Positions 26,969-37,110 are shown, counted from the first letter of the stretch. The stretch: 64,000 nucleotides of DNA from Verticiella alkaliphila (GCF_018904615.1 NZ_JADCNH010000008.1:1-64000); one strand, 5' to 3'. Numbers and translations are program-made. Notes: generated by a model from the sequence alone, not told the origin.

Positions 26969-28006
26969 ATGCGTTCCCTCGAAGTCTCTCTGTCGGCCCG
27001 TGCCGCTTCCCCCGCCCTGCGTCTGCGCACCGCCATCGCGGCTGCCCTGATGTTCGGCGCTGCCGGCGCCGCCCAGGCCGCCGATGCCACCTGCGAACTC
27101 GATCGCACCGTGCGTTTCGGTGGCATGAACTGGGAATCCAACCTCGTCCTCGTCGACGTCCAGCGTACCATCCTCGAGAAGGGCTACGGCTGCAAGACCG
27201 AAGTCCTGCCCACCGAGACGCTGCCCGCTCTGGCCGCGCTCGAGCGCGGCGATCTGGACGTGAACACCGAAGTCTGGCTCAACAGCGTGGCCGATCCCTG
27301 GGCCAAGGCCGAGTCCACCGGCAAGGTCAAGCGCGTCGCCGACGTCTTCATGGGCGGCGAAGCGTGGTTCATCCCGCGCTACACCGCCGAGCGTCACCCG
27401 GAGCTGAAGTCCGCGGCCGATCTGCCCAAGTTCAAGGAAGCCTTCAAGGACCCCGAAGAGCCCAACAAGGGCCGCTTCTATGGCTGCCCGGCCGGCTGGG
27501 GCTGCGAAGTCGTGAGCACCAATCTCTTCAACGCGCTGGAGCTCGGCAACGACTTCACGCTCTATTCGCCCGGCACCGGCGCGGCGCAAAAGGCGGCCCT
27601 GTCCTCGGCATACCGCCGCAAGCAGGACGTGGCCTTCTATTATTGGTATCCCACGCCGCTCGTGGGCGCCATGGACCTGGTCAAGCTGGAATTGCCCGAG
27701 TACGACGCGAAGGCGCACGAGTGCCTGACCTCGCCCACGTGCAAGGATCCCCAGCCCAGCGCCTACCCGGAGAACCCGGTGTTCACCGCCCTGAATGCGG
27801 ATTTCATGAAGGCCGCCCCGGAACTGACGAAGTTCTTCTCGTCGATGTCCGTGCCGCTGCCCGTCATGGACGCCACGCTCGCCCACATGGACGAGTCCGG
27901 CGACGACGCCGATCAAGTGGCCGAGTGGTTCCTCGAGAACCACGCTGACGTCTGGACCGCCTGGGTCCCCGAAGACGTCGCCAACCGCGTGAAGTCCTCG
28001 CTGTAA
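26969..28006 (+). CDS. proX: Glycine betaine/proline ABC transporter, substrate-binding protein
   Basis: The 345-residue periplasmic protein has a signal peptide (AAALMFGAAGAAQA, about residue 38) and the OpuAC/ProX-type fold: VRFGGMNWESNLVLVDVQRTILEKGYG at the start, NTEVWLNS, the GCPAGWGCEVV loop and FYYWYPTPLVGAMDL with the aromatic residues that in this family form the cage for quaternary ammonium groups. It delivers betaine-type osmoprotectants to ProW/ProV. AAGGAGG precedes the ATG by eight bases. Its gene begins the three-gene pro operon. Confidence 0.9.
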   Translation: MRSLEVSLSARAASPALRLRTAIAAALMFGAAGAAQAADATCELDRTVRFGGMNWESNLVLVDVQRTILEKGYGCKTEVLPTETLPALAALERGDLDVNTEVWLNSVADPWAKAESTGKVKRVADVFMGGEAWFIPRYTAERHPELKSAADLPKFKEAFKDPEEPNKGRFYGCPAGWGCEVVSTNLFNALELGNDFTLYSPGTGAAQKAALSSAYRRKQDVAFYYWYPTPLVGAMDLVKLELPEYDAKAHECLTSPTCKDPQPSAYPENPVFTALNADFMKAAPELTKFFSSMSVPLPVMDATLAHMDESGDDADQVAEWFLENHADVWTAWVPEDVANRVKSSL

Positions 28007-28129
28007 TCCGACTTCCACGGCACTCCGCCGGCCCCGGGCGCGCATGACGCACCCGGGGCTTTCCGCCAGCCGCGCGCCGGGGCGATCGCCCTGTCCTGCG
28101 CGGCGGTCTCTTTCCGGAGCCGTTGTTCC

Positions 28130-28990
28130 TTGAGCTTTCCTCAACTCATTGCCCCGCGCGAGCTGCGCGGCAGCATCGACGCCTTCGTCGATCATCTCGT
28201 CACCGACTACGCCGACACCCTCTCCGAGCTTTCCCGCCCCCTGCTGCTGGCGCTGAACTGGCTCGAAGGCGTGCTGCGCCAATCGCCCTGGTGGGCCATC
28301 GTGCTCGCCGTCGTCGGCATCGCCTGGCTCGTGAGCCGACGCGTCGGCCTCGCCCTCGGCATGGGCGCCCTGCTCTGCGGCATCGGTCTTCTGGGCCTGT
28401 GGGACGCAGGCATGCAGACCCTCTCCCTCATGATCATGGCCACGCTGCTGTCGGTGCTGATCGGGATTCCGATGGGCATCGCCATGGCCCGCATCGACTG
28501 GCTGCGCGCCATCATGCGCCCGGTGCTGGATGTCATGCAGACCATGCCCAGCTTCGTGTACCTGATCCCCGTGGTGATGCTGTTCGGCCTGGGCAAGATC
28601 CCGGCCATCATCGCCACCGTCATCTACGCGGTGCCGCCGCTCATTCGTCTCACGGACCTGGGCATTCGCCTGGTCGACCAGGAAGTGCTCGAAGCCTCGC
28701 GCGCCTTCGGCGCCAATCCGCGCCAGCAACTCTTCGGCGTGCAGCTGCCCCTTGCCCTGCCCAACATCATGGCCGGCATCAACCAGACGACCATGATGGC
28801 CCTGTCGATGGTGGTGATCGCCTCGATGATCGGCGCACGCGGCCTGGGCTATGAAGTGCTGCTGGGCATCAATCGCCTGGAGGTGGGCCGCGGCCTGCTC
28901 GCCGGGCTGGCCATCGTGGTGCTGGCCGTGCTGTTCGATCGCATCACCCAATCCTATGGTCAGCGCGTGCGCGTGGGAGGCCAGCGATGA
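28130..28990 (+). CDS. proW: Glycine betaine/proline ABC transporter, permease
   Basis: The 286-residue membrane protein has about six helices and the binding-protein-dependent permease signature (EASRAFGANPRQQLFGVQLPLALP, the EAA loop contacting ProV). The LDVMQTMPSFVYLIPVVMLFGLG segment is typical of ProW. The start is a TTG at 28130 with GGAG ten bases upstream, since no ATG lies near the family N-terminus. The last four bases overlap the proV start (ATGA), showing tight coupling. Confidence 0.92.
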   Translation: MSFPQLIAPRELRGSIDAFVDHLVTDYADTLSELSRPLLLALNWLEGVLRQSPWWAIVLAVVGIAWLVSRRVGLALGMGALLCGIGLLGLWDAGMQTLSLMIMATLLSVLIGIPMGIAMARIDWLRAIMRPVLDVMQTMPSFVYLIPVVMLFGLGKIPAIIATVIYAVPPLIRLTDLGIRLVDQEVLEASRAFGANPRQQLFGVQLPLALPNIMAGINQTTMMALSMVVIASMIGARGLGYEVLLGINRLEVGRGLLAGLAIVVLAVLFDRITQSYGQRVRVGGQR

Positions 28991-30243
28991 GCAAGATCGA
29001 AGTCCGCAACATCTACAAGGTATTCGGCGCCAAGCCTGAGCGGTGGCTCGCCGCTGCCCAGGCCGGCATGAGCAAGGAAGAGCTCCTCGCGAAGTCCGGC
29101 CACACGCTCGGCCTGCGCGACATCTCGCTCTCCATCGAGGAAGGCAGCATCTACGTCATCATGGGGCTCTCGGGCTCCGGCAAATCGACGCTGATCCGCC
29201 ACTTCAATCGGCTCATCGAGCCGAGCGCCGGCAGCATCCTGGTCGATGGCGAAGACGTCACGCAGCTCTCCAAGCGCGGCCTGGAGCAGTTCCGCCAGCG
29301 CAAGATGAGCATGGTGTTCCAGCGATTCGGCCTCTTTCCGCATCGCACGGTGCTGGACAACGCCGCCTACGGGCTGCAGGTGCAGGGCGTGGCGAAAGCC
29401 GAGCGCGAGCGCCGCGCCACCGACTGGCTGGACCAGGTCGGTCTGGCAGGTTTTGCGCACCAGTACCCGCACCAGCTCTCGGGCGGCATGCAGCAGCGTG
29501 TGGGCCTTGCCCGTGCGCTCGCGACCGACGCCGAGATCCTCCTGATGGACGAGGCCTTCTCGGCGCTGGACCCGCTCATCCGCCGGGACATGCAGGATCA
29601 GCTGCTGCAGTTGCAGGCCAAGCTGAACAAGACGATCGTCTTCATCACGCACGACCTGGACGAGGCCCTGCGCCTGGGCAACCGCATCGCCATCCTGAAG
29701 GACGGCGAGCTGGTCCAGGAAGGCACGCCCGAGGACATCCTGCTGAGCCCGGCCAATGCATACGTGCAGTCCTTCCTGCAGGACGTGAACCGCAGCAAGG
29801 TGTTGAACGCAGCCCATGCGGCCAACCCCTCGCGGCTCACCCTCACCATGCGCTCGCGGCCCGCCCAGGTGCTCGAACGCATGCGTGCGTTGGACTATGC
29901 GTATGCGCCGGTGCTCGATGGCAAGCGGCTGGCCGGCGTGCTCACGCGAGAACGCGCGCGTGACGCCGTCGATGCGGCAAGCCGGGACATCTCGGCCTAC
30001 GTGGACGAGATGGCCTCCGTGCCGGCCGGTACCAATCTGGAGGACGTGCTCGGCCACCTGCTGCGCACGGATGCCCCGCTGGCCGTGACGGACGACAACG
30101 ACGAATTCGTCGGCATGCTGTCGCGCGCGAAGGTCGTGGAGCTGGTGACGCCGCCAGAGGCGCCGGTGGAGGAAGCGGCCGAGGCATCTGCAGACGCAGA
30201 CGTCGGGGCAACCGCCGAAGCCACGCCCGAACGGGCTGCCTGA
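28987..30243 (+). CDS. proV: Glycine betaine/proline ABC transporter, ATP-binding protein
   Basis: The 418-residue ATPase has Walker [14 protein letters not shown] (about residues 59-71), signature [15 protein letters not shown] and Walker [14 protein letters not shown]. The N-terminal [23 protein letters not shown] extension is characteristic of the ProV/OpuAA class. After the ATPase domain come two CBS motifs (about 285-395), which in relatives sense ionic strength, and a low-complexity acidic Ala/Glu tail. It powers osmoprotectant uptake with proX and proW. Confidence 0.95.
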   Translation: MSKIEVRNIYKVFGAKPERWLAAAQAGMSKEELLAKSGHTLGLRDISLSIEEGSIYVIMGLSGSGKSTLIRHFNRLIEPSAGSILVDGEDVTQLSKRGLEQFRQRKMSMVFQRFGLFPHRTVLDNAAYGLQVQGVAKAERERRATDWLDQVGLAGFAHQYPHQLSGGMQQRVGLARALATDAEILLMDEAFSALDPLIRRDMQDQLLQLQAKLNKTIVFITHDLDEALRLGNRIAILKDGELVQEGTPEDILLSPANAYVQSFLQDVNRSKVLNAAHAANPSRLTLTMRSRPAQVLERMRALDYAYAPVLDGKRLAGVLTRERARDAVDAASRDISAYVDEMASVPAGTNLEDVLGHLLRTDAPLAVTDDNDEFVGMLSRAKVVELVTPPEAPVEEAAEASADADVGATAEATPERAA

Positions 30244-30349
30244 GGGTGGTGGGCAGCCGGCATATGTTGGCGCTGGCGGCCCACTCCCTTGACCCCACGA
30301 CGGCCCCCGGGTGGCCACCCCGCCACCTCTGCAACGCACGCGTACCGCC

Positions 30350-31687
30350 CTAGCAGGCCCAGTCGAAGATCATCTGGCGCAGGCAAAGCTGGGCATTGCC
30401 GCCCCCGAAGTTGAAGGCGCCGAACGCTTCCTCGAACTCCAGATAGTGTGCCGAGGCATCGAGGTAGCCCTGCATCGGGAACATCGTGCCACCCAGGTGC
30501 GCCACCGCGCCGGCGAACCGCGGCAGGTCCATCGCCTGGCCCTCGTCACTGTAGGCCGGCACGTAGCCGCTACGCTTGTTCTGATGTTCCCATTCGCGGG
30601 GTGGACGCCCCACGTTCGGATCGCCCTCTCGCCCGGTCGTGCTGATCGGCCAGCCGAAGTGCAGCGCTTCTGGCGCCGGCAAGGCCTTCCAGGCCTGCAC
30701 CGCAGACGAATCCGAGAAAGGCAGGTGATACGGCCCGAAGACGTCGCCGCAGGTGCCCTTCAGCCACGCCGGCTCGCGCCCGGCCAGTGCCGGAATCGGC
30801 GGCACCGCGGGCGGCGTGGCCAGCGGCGCATCGAACTGCGCCTGCGTCAGCCACACCAGCCGGTATTCCTCCCCCACGGCGCCCTGCAACCGATGATGAT
30901 GCGCGGGCAGCGATGCGTAGTACGGCGCGAGGGGCCCGAACCGGGGGTCGCTGGCCGACGAGGCGCCGTCTCCCAGGCCCGCCACCCACGCCGAGAGCCC
31001 ATCGAGCGGACGGTCCTGCTCCAGCGGATCGTCCACGAAGAGCGTGATCGCAACGAGATCCGGGCCCTGGGTACGGTAGGCTTCGGGCAGCCGCAAGGTG
31101 AAGGCATGCCGCATCGGCAGGCCACTGCGCCGGCTGAGCGGCCAGTGGGCGGGCTCGATGCCGGGCGGCAGGCCCAGGCACCAGCCCTGAGCCGGACGAC
31201 GATCGAGCGACACGGGCGGTGCGATGGAGAGATCGAAGGCCTCGATCAGGCTCGGGTCCGCATCCTGGAAGGGACGTTCCGGGTACCTGGCCTGCGGATC
31301 TTCGAGCTGGATCGTGCCCACCACGCCATCGCGCAGGCCCACGCTCAACGCCACGCCGTCCTCCAGCACCGTCTCCACGAGGCTCCAGCCGTACTTCTGG
31401 AGCTCGGGCAGCGCCGCAACGGCCTTGCCTTGCGGATGCACCTGTCGCAACGCTTCTGCCGTCATGCCCAGGGAAACGCCTGCGATCGGCTCCTGCTGAG
31501 GAAACTTCATCCCGAAGCGCACGAGGCCCAGCCGACCATCCGCGCCTGCCCGGGCGCTCAACTCGGGGCCGAAGAGATGGCCTTCGTCGTGCGGGTCCGG
31601 CGGCTTGGGCGTATTGCCTGTGGCCGCATACCAATCGGCCAGGGGCGCGCCAGGGCGCAGGCGATTGAGCTTCAAGGTGTCAGCCAT
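30350..31687 (-). CDS. Uncharacterised 445-residue protein
   Basis: I do not recognise this family. The protein is soluble, rich in Pro, Gly and Trp, and has no signal peptide or membrane helix. Repeated motifs resembling GxPLADWYAATG and the C-terminal LHFGWPIS, KRSGYVPAYSDEGQAMDLPRFAGAVAHLGGTMFPMQGYLD, GNAQLCLRQMIFDW suggest an intact globular protein. The opening RPGAPLADWYAATGNTP and the mention of many aromatic residues give no reaction. It ends convergent with proV and lies 51 bases after the minus-strand DUF533-like gene, which could be co-transcribed with it. Confidence 0.7.
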   Translation of the reverse strand: MADTLKLNRLRPGAPLADWYAATGNTPKPPDPHDEGHLFGPELSARAGADGRLGLVRFGMKFPQQEPIAGVSLGMTAEALRQVHPQGKAVAALPELQKYGWSLVETVLEDGVALSVGLRDGVVGTIQLEDPQARYPERPFQDADPSLIEAFDLSIAPPVSLDRRPAQGWCLGLPPGIEPAHWPLSRRSGLPMRHAFTLRLPEAYRTQGPDLVAITLFVDDPLEQDRPLDGLSAWVAGLGDGASSASDPRFGPLAPYYASLPAHHHRLQGAVGEEYRLVWLTQAQFDAPLATPPAVPPIPALAGREPAWLKGTCGDVFGPYHLPFSDSSAVQAWKALPAPEALHFGWPISTTGREGDPNVGRPPREWEHQNKRSGYVPAYSDEGQAMDLPRFAGAVAHLGGTMFPMQGYLDASAHYLEFEEAFGAFNFGGGNAQLCLRQMIFDWAC

Positions 31688-31738
31688 CGGCGCCTCCCCT
31701 GCCTCGGGCGCCCGCCAGCGTAGGGCAACCCTGCGGCG

Positions 31739-32443
31739 TCATACGGTCTTCACCTGCGCTTCGAGGGTGGACTTCAACTCGGGGGCAAGATTCAGACGAC
31801 GCGCGAGCTCATCCAGATAGGCGCGCTCCATGAAGCTCTCCTCGTCGACGACAAGCAGGCTCGCGAGATACATCTCGGCCGCCATTTCCGGGGTCTGTGC
31901 ATGGGTGGCCACCTGGGCGGGATCCAGCGGGCGAGCCAGTTCTTCCTGCACCCACGGTCGGTCCTGAGCTTCGCCCAGACGCACCAGCTCGCCTTCGAGC
32001 AGGCCGCGCTCGGCGTCGCCGATGTGGCCATCGGCCTTGGCCGCCCCGATCATGGCGATGAGCACGGCCTTGCTGTGCTGCTCGACCTCGGGTGCGGGAA
32101 GACGGTCCATCGTGCGGGGCGCCGGCAAGGCCGCCGGCATCGTGGCCGGCGCGTCCGAGGGCGCAGCCTGGCCACTCTGGGTGGTCTGCCATTGCTGGTA
32201 GGCCTTGAACGCGAGCGCGCCCAGCGCGGCCATGCCGCCGTACTTGACGGCCTTGCCGCCGTACTTGCGCGCCCCCTTGCTGCCCATCAGCAGGCTGATG
32301 GCCCCGCCGCTCAAGGCGCCGGACAGCATGGGCGAGAGCCCGCCCCCTTTCCCGCCCCCCGAAGATTGGACTTGGCCAGCCGCCTGGCGAACCAGCCCCT
32401 GGCCGGACTGCAACAGTTGATCGAGTAACTGACGTGCACTCAT
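31739..32443 (-). CDS. DUF533 (YebE-like) TerB-fold membrane-associated protein
   Basis: The 234-residue protein begins MSARQLLDQLLQSGQGL and has a Gly/Ser-rich stretch, the GALSGGAISLLMGSKGARKYGGKAVKYGGMAALGALAFKAYQ segment with a hydrophobic region, and a C-terminal all-helical domain (AVLIAMIGAAKADGHIGDAERGLLEGEL, then MYLASLLVVDEESFMERAYLDELARRLNL) with the conserved acidic pattern of TerB-like folds. This is the DUF533/YebE family, of unknown function. The start at 32443 replaces an upstream extension of 32 codons that is not conserved-looking. Confidence 0.85.
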   Translation of the reverse strand: MSARQLLDQLLQSGQGLVRQAAGQVQSSGGGKGGGLSPMLSGALSGGAISLLMGSKGARKYGGKAVKYGGMAALGALAFKAYQQWQTTQSGQAAPSDAPATMPAALPAPRTMDRLPAPEVEQHSKAVLIAMIGAAKADGHIGDAERGLLEGELVRLGEAQDRPWVQEELARPLDPAQVATHAQTPEMAAEMYLASLLVVDEESFMERAYLDELARRLNLAPELKSTLEAQVKTV

Positions 32444-32568
32444 GAGGTTCTCCGATACGCAGGCAAAGGTGTTGGGATCGTATCGGAGACGACATGCAAC
32501 AGGTGTGACGGCGGTGCCACTTCCCGTGACCACTTGCAAGCAGGCACGCAGCAGATCGGATCTGCGCG

Positions 32569-32832
32569 ATGGGGCAGGAATGTACCCCCCTATGGCGCCG
32601 CACCTGGGAAATAATCAGACATCTCGTTGCCGCGGCAATGATGTCGGACGACGGGCGCGAACGCCTGGTCAAGGGCATGGACGCCGTCATGAGCGATCCG
32701 GCCGTCATCGGGATGATCGAGTCGGATGGCCGGGGCGTGTTGAACGTGAGCGGCCACGCCGCCAGCATCGAATTCATCCGGTCCGAGATCGACAAGTTCA
32801 AGGCCGTCGCGCAGGGCTTCGACCTGCGCTGA
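32569..32832 (+). CDS. Small uncharacterised protein
   Basis: This 87-residue reading frame ends GHAASIEFIRSEIDKFKAVAQGFDLR and has a protein-like composition from about residue 24 (MMSDDGRERLVKGMDAVMSDPAVIGMIESDGRGVLNVSG). A shorter start at 32638 (64 residues) is equally possible; neither has a strong ribosome site. No family recognised. The opposite strand also has a long frame here, but its translation looks less like protein. Confidence 0.45.
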   Translation: MGQECTPLWRRTWEIIRHLVAAAMMSDDGRERLVKGMDAVMSDPAVIGMIESDGRGVLNVSGHAASIEFIRSEIDKFKAVAQGFDLR

Positions 32833-32935
32833 GCAGCGATACGTCTGTCGGCCAAGCCATGCTGGCGGTTTGAGCTCACCGTGTAACGGCCCGTCGCTTT
32901 CCGGTAACGACTTGCAAGCGCCGGGCTCGGCTGGC

Positions 32936-33913
32936 TCACTCCACGCGGGCACCAGAGACGGCCACGATCTCCTGGTAGCGGTCTATCTCGGCCTGGAAGA
33001 ATGCGCCGAGGGCCTCGGGAGACTGCGGCTCGCGCAGGATCGCCCCCATGTCGAGCAGTCGGGAGCGCACATCAGGCATCGCCAGAACCGCAGTGATTTC
33101 GGCGTTCAGGTGCGATACGATCGGCGCGGGAGTGTCTCGCGGCGCGGTGATGGCGTACCAGGCAGACGCCTGCATGGCAGGCAGGCCCGCCTCCGCCAGG
33201 GTCGGTACATTGGGCAACGCGGGCAGACGTTCCGGGGCTGCCACGGCCAGCGCCCGCAGCGCGCCCGCCTTCACCTGGGCAAGTGAACCCGTGTCGAGCA
33301 TGAGGTCAACCTGGCCTGCCAGCAGATCGGCAACCGCCGGACCACTGCCCTTGTACGGTACGTGGACGATCTCTGTGCCCATGAGATGATTGAACATCGC
33401 CCCCGCAAGGTGCTGGGAGGAACCCACGCCGCCAGAGGCATAGTTCAGCTTGCCCGGATTTTCTCGGGCGAAGGCCACCAGATCGGTAGCGCTGGCAAAG
33501 GGGGACGACTTGGGGACTTCCAGAATGTTCGGAATCGAGGCAACGAAGGCGATGGGCGTGAAGTCCTTTGCAGCGTCAAAGCCCAGACGGCTGTAGAGGT
33601 GCGGATTCGCGGCATTCGTGGAGCTCGTGGCCATCAGCAAGGTGTAGCCGTCGGCGGGCTCGCGAACAAAGCTCGCGGTGCCGATGTTGCCGCCGGCACC
33701 AGCCTTGTTGTCCACGATGACAGGCTGCCCCAGGCGCTGGCCCAGATGCTGTGCGAGGATGCGCGCAAGGGCATCGGTGGCGCCGCCTGGCGGCCAGGGC
33801 ACCACCAGCTTCACGGGTTTGTCTGGATAGGTGGCGTGCGCCGATGCGAGCGGCGCACACAACAAGCCGAGCATGGCCAGCGCCGTTGCGCTGCGTGCCA
33901 GGAATGAACGCAT
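32936..33913 (-). CDS. Bug/TctC-family periplasmic solute receptor
   Basis: The 325-residue protein has a signal peptide ([19 protein letters not shown]), the family start [50 protein letters not shown], and [21 protein letters not shown]. It binds a small carboxylate in the periplasm. AGGAGA lies eight bases before its ATG. It follows the RraA-family gene by 38 bases on the same strand, and both are divergent from a LysR gene, so the trio forms one catabolic unit. Confidence 0.92.
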   Translation of the reverse strand: MRSFLARSATALAMLGLLCAPLASAHATYPDKPVKLVVPWPPGGATDALARILAQHLGQRLGQPVIVDNKAGAGGNIGTASFVREPADGYTLLMATSSTNAANPHLYSRLGFDAAKDFTPIAFVASIPNILEVPKSSPFASATDLVAFARENPGKLNYASGGVGSSQHLAGAMFNHLMGTEIVHVPYKGSGPAVADLLAGQVDLMLDTGSLAQVKAGALRALAVAAPERLPALPNVPTLAEAGLPAMQASAWYAITAPRDTPAPIVSHLNAEITAVLAMPDVRSRLLDMGAILREPQSPEALGAFFQAEIDRYQEIVAVSGARVE

Positions 33914-33951
33914 GGGATGTCTCCTAGTTCTAGTGGGGAAGTCGAGCGCGA

Positions 33952-34599
33952 TCAGGGTCGCGTAGGCAAGCTGTTCGCCAATGCTGCGTCGATCCAGCGC
34001 TCGTCGTAGTCGCCGCGTTCGATCGACGCCAGTGTGGCCGCTTCATCCGCGAGCTTGCGGCGCGCGGCGCCCGCCAGCATCACGGCATCCTGTGGCCGCA
34101 CGAACACGACGCCGTCCTCGTCACCGAGAACGAGATCCCCCGGATGCACGGGCTGTCCGTCGAGGACGACGAGTTCACCGACCTCCCCCGGTCCGAGCTT
34201 GTAAGGACCGCGGTGAGTCACCGCGCGGGCATAGCAGGGAAATGCCGCTGCGCGAAACGCAGCGACATCGCGAACGGAGCCATCGATCACGAACCCCGTG
34301 GCACCGCGCTTTTGCGCAAGCTTCATGAGGATCTCGCCGACCAGCGCACGCTCTTCAGAACCCCCGCCGTCGATCACGAGGACGTGACCTGGGCGCACTT
34401 GTCGCAACGCATCATGGATCGCGAGGTTGTCGCCTGCGCGCACACGCACGGTCAGCGCGGTGCCACGCAGCCAGGAATCGCCGTGTTGGGGACGCAGCGT
34501 ATGGGTGCCTGCGAGTCGGCCGAGGCAGTCACTGACGGCGGATGTCGGAATTCCTTCGAAAAGGTCCAGCGCGCTGGCGGCGTCGGCGGAAGAAATCAT
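33952..34599 (-). CDS. RraA-family protein (oxo-acid aldolase/decarboxylase-like)
   Basis: The 215-residue protein shows the RraA/HMG-aldolase fold pattern: [77 protein letters not shown] with the Arg-Asp pair, and [10 protein letters not shown]. In this family, members with the Arg-Asp pair are metal-dependent aldolases/decarboxylases for 4-hydroxy-2-oxo acids; others regulate RNase E. Next to a Bug receptor and a LysR gene the enzymatic role is far more likely. Substrate unknown. Confidence 0.85.
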   Translation of the reverse strand: MISSADAASALDLFEGIPTSAVSDCLGRLAGTHTLRPQHGDSWLRGTALTVRVRAGDNLAIHDALRQVRPGHVLVIDGGGSEERALVGEILMKLAQKRGATGFVIDGSVRDVAAFRAAAFPCYARAVTHRGPYKLGPGEVGELVVLDGQPVHPGDLVLGDEDGVVFVRPQDAVMLAGAARRKLADEAATLASIERGDYDERWIDAALANSLPTRP

Positions 34600-34651
34600 G
34601 CAGCTCTCGCAATGAAGGAAGTGGCGAGACGACTGTAATCATCCTTGAAAC

Positions 34652-34697
34652 GTCGAAAAAGCGATAAATTTCGACAACAACTCATGAACTTTTCGAC
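34652..34697. promoter_or_regulatory. Candidate LysR operator with three GTCGAAA half-sites
   Basis: GTCGAAA (34652-34658) faces TTTCGAC (34669-34675) as a perfect dyad, and a third TTTCGAC lies at 34691-34697, 22 bases on, abutting the LysR start codon. The set sits between the divergent RraA and LysR genes and would suit control of the operon and of the regulator itself. Confidence 0.5.
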
Positions 34698-35588
34698 ATG
34701 CCCACCTTCAAGCAACTGGAGGCCTTCGTATGGGCCGTGCGTCTGCGCGGTTTCGCTCAGGCCGCGCAGCATCTGCACATCACCCAGTCCACGCTGTCCA
34801 AGCGCATCGCCGAGCTGGAGTCCACGCTGGGCGACACCCTGTTCATCCGAGCCGGGACGCGCGCGGTGCCGACCGCCGCCGCCCAGGACATCCAGGCCAG
34901 CGCCGAGCAGCTGCTGAGTTTGCGCGAACGCCTGCGCCAGCGCGTGGATGTGAGGCCGCCTTCCGGGCGTGTTGCTTTCGGGGTGACCGAGCTCGTGGCA
35001 AGCACCTGGCTTCCCGGCTGGGTGGCGCACATGCGGCAGGCGTACCCGGGTGTGGAGCTGGAGCCCTACGTCGACGTGTCCTGCGCGCTCATCGAGCGCC
35101 TGCGCGCCGGCCAAATCGCGCTGGCGGTCCTGCCCCTTTCACCCGTGGACGATACGCTCGCCAGCGAGGAGATCGCACAGGTGTCGTTCGCCTTGATGGC
35201 CAGCCCCGCCCTGTCCCCGCCCCCGCGCCTGGACAACGACGCGCTGGCGCGCTGGCCCATTCTTGCGCAATCCGGTGGCTCGGGACTCACGGAACGATTC
35301 GACGCTTGGGCGCTCACGCATGGCCTCACGTTGCAACGCAGCCTGGCCAGCAACAGTCTGGTGGCCATCAGCGAGCTGGTCTTGGCGGGTCTCGGCGCTG
35401 CCTTCCTACCCGTTGAGCCTTATCGGGAACATCTTGCCCAGGGGCGCCTGCGCCGCATCGAAGGGCCGGTACCGTGGCCGCGCCTGCCGTACTTCGTGGT
35501 GGCCTGCAGGCAAACACCGTCGCGCGCCGTCCAGGCCCTGCATGACACGGTGACGCGCAATTGCCGCCCTTCAAACGCAGCCGAGTGA
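34698..35588 (+). CDS. LysR-family transcriptional regulator
   Basis: The 296-residue protein begins MPTFKQLEAFVWAVRLRGFAQAAQ, has the winged helix (LHITQSTLSKRIAELE) in residues 1-60 and an effector-binding domain from about 90. It is transcribed away from the RraA and Bug genes, so it probably regulates that divergent pair. The ATG overlaps the edge of a GTCGAAA-type half-site, consistent with autoregulation. Confidence 0.92.
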   Translation: MPTFKQLEAFVWAVRLRGFAQAAQHLHITQSTLSKRIAELESTLGDTLFIRAGTRAVPTAAAQDIQASAEQLLSLRERLRQRVDVRPPSGRVAFGVTELVASTWLPGWVAHMRQAYPGVELEPYVDVSCALIERLRAGQIALAVLPLSPVDDTLASEEIAQVSFALMASPALSPPPRLDNDALARWPILAQSGGSGLTERFDAWALTHGLTLQRSLASNSLVAISELVLAGLGAAFLPVEPYREHLAQGRLRRIEGPVPWPRLPYFVVACRQTPSRAVQALHDTVTRNCRPSNAAE

Positions 35589-35675
35589 CGATTGCGGCGT
35601 GCGCGTAATGGCCGCGCGGCGCGGCCAGCTCAGGCACGGACGGCCGGGTGATGCGGCATGAGGCATCGGCACGCA

Positions 35676-36820
35676 TCACCAGCCTCCAAACCTTGGCCAC
35701 CGTGTGCACGCGTCCTCAGACTCGCCATCATGGACCAGCACGTAGTGGCTATGTTGCGCGGCGGTAGCGCAGGCATGGTTGGGAAGAATCCTGAGCGGCG
35801 TGCCGATCGGCAACATGGGCGTTGCGTGCGGATCGGTGCGATGGCACAGAATGCCGTGCTCCTGGTTCGCGTCGCTCACCACCAGATCGTCCAGGAGTTC
35901 ACCCTTGACGTCGCAGACCATGCCGTAGCCTTGATCGATGGGCTGCTTTGCGGTGCCCCGATCGCGTGACAGCGCCATCCACCCGGCATCGGTGATGAGC
36001 CAGCCTTTGTCACGCTGGTGTCCGATGACGGTGCACTGCACCGACAAGGCAATGTCCGAGACCTCACACACGCCGATGCCATGCATCACGAGATCGAAGA
36101 ACACGAAGACGCCCGCCCGCACTTCGGTGACGCCGTCGAGGTTGCGCGCAAAGTGGGCGGTCGGCGTACTGCCCACGCTCACGACAGGCGCCGGATAGCC
36201 CGCCTCGCGCAAGCGCTGCGCTGCCCGCACGGCCCCCGCCCGCTCCTGCTCGGCGCAGGCTTCGATGGCAGCCCGAGACCGTGCGAGGTAAGAATCCCCG
36301 GCGTGCGCCATGACCCCAGCCAGCCATGCGCCCTCGCCTTCGGTCCGGCCCAGCGCTGCGGCAATCTCCAGCAACTGCCCGTCTTCTGGCTTGACGCCCG
36401 CGCGGTGACCATCCGTGTCGATCTCGATGAGCACCGGCAACGACAGACCTGCTTCTCTGGCATGCGTGGCAGTGGCGGTCGCCGCCTCGAGGTTGTCCAG
36501 AACGACGGTAAGACGGCGCCCGCACGCACCAGCCGCTCGACGTGCGGCAGCTTGGTCGGCACCACGCCGACCGCATAGAGGATGTCCTGCCAGCCCTGCT
36601 CGAGAAAACACTCAGCCTCCTTCAGCGTGGACACCGTGATCGGCATCCCCGGCGGGCCCAGGCGGCGGGTGACATCGATCGACTTGTGCGTCTTCACATG
36701 GGGACGGAACACCACGCCGAAGGGCTGCAGGCGCTCACGCAAACGCGCAATGTTCCGGTCCATCCGGGTGCGGTCGAGCACCAGAAACGGCGTCTCCAGA
36801 TCGTGTAACGAGAAGGACAT
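35676..36820 (-). pseudogene. D-threonine-aldolase/DSD1-like PLP enzyme, frameshifted
   Basis: The N-terminal part (from 36820, MSFSLHDLETPFLVLDRTRMDRNIARL, PLP motif RPHVKTHKSIDVTRR) and the C-terminal part (VVLDNLEAATATATHAREAG, GHRAGVKPEDGQL, and the metal-site ILPNHACATAAQHSHYVLV) lie in different frames. They join as HVERLVRAGA-RLTVVLDNL if one base is added between 36515 and 36516. The restored protein of about 380 residues would be a complete fold-type III enzyme, acting on D-threonine, D-serine or related beta-hydroxy amino acids. Its neighbours upstream are clearly decayed, so loss of function is plausible, but a sequencing indel is equally possible. Confidence 0.8.
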
Positions 36821-36827
36821 GGGCGAC

Positions 36828-37104
36828 TCAATCGACTTTGACATGCTTGGACTCGAGAATGAGCCGCAGCCGTGCGATCTCGCTGGAGACGCGCGTGGCC
36901 AAGGCCTCTGGCGTATTGGTCTGAGCGCTCGGGGAGGTGACCCCGACGGCACGTATTTGCTGAAGCAGTTCGGGGTCGCTCAGGGCGCGCCGGATGGCGT
37001 CATTGAGCTGCCGGACGACGGCGGGTGGCGTTCTCGCGGGCGCGAAGAGTCCGTTCCAGGAACGGAAATCGATGTCTGTCGCGCCGCTGCGCTGCGCCGT
37101 CGTC
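36828..37104 (-). pseudogene. Bug receptor remnant (C-terminal third only)
   Basis: The segment IDFRSWNGLFAPARTPPAVV to the end (LRLILESKHVKVD) is the last third of a Bug/TctC protein. Everything before it, including the signal peptide and the ENRPGA and DGYTL motifs, is missing. The frame continues upstream as unrelated sequence, and a HAD-hydrolase fragment in another frame follows immediately, so a deletion joined two genes at about 37095-37115. The stop lies eight bases before the DSD1-like gene start. Confidence 0.75.
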
Positions 37105-37110
37105 GTCTGG

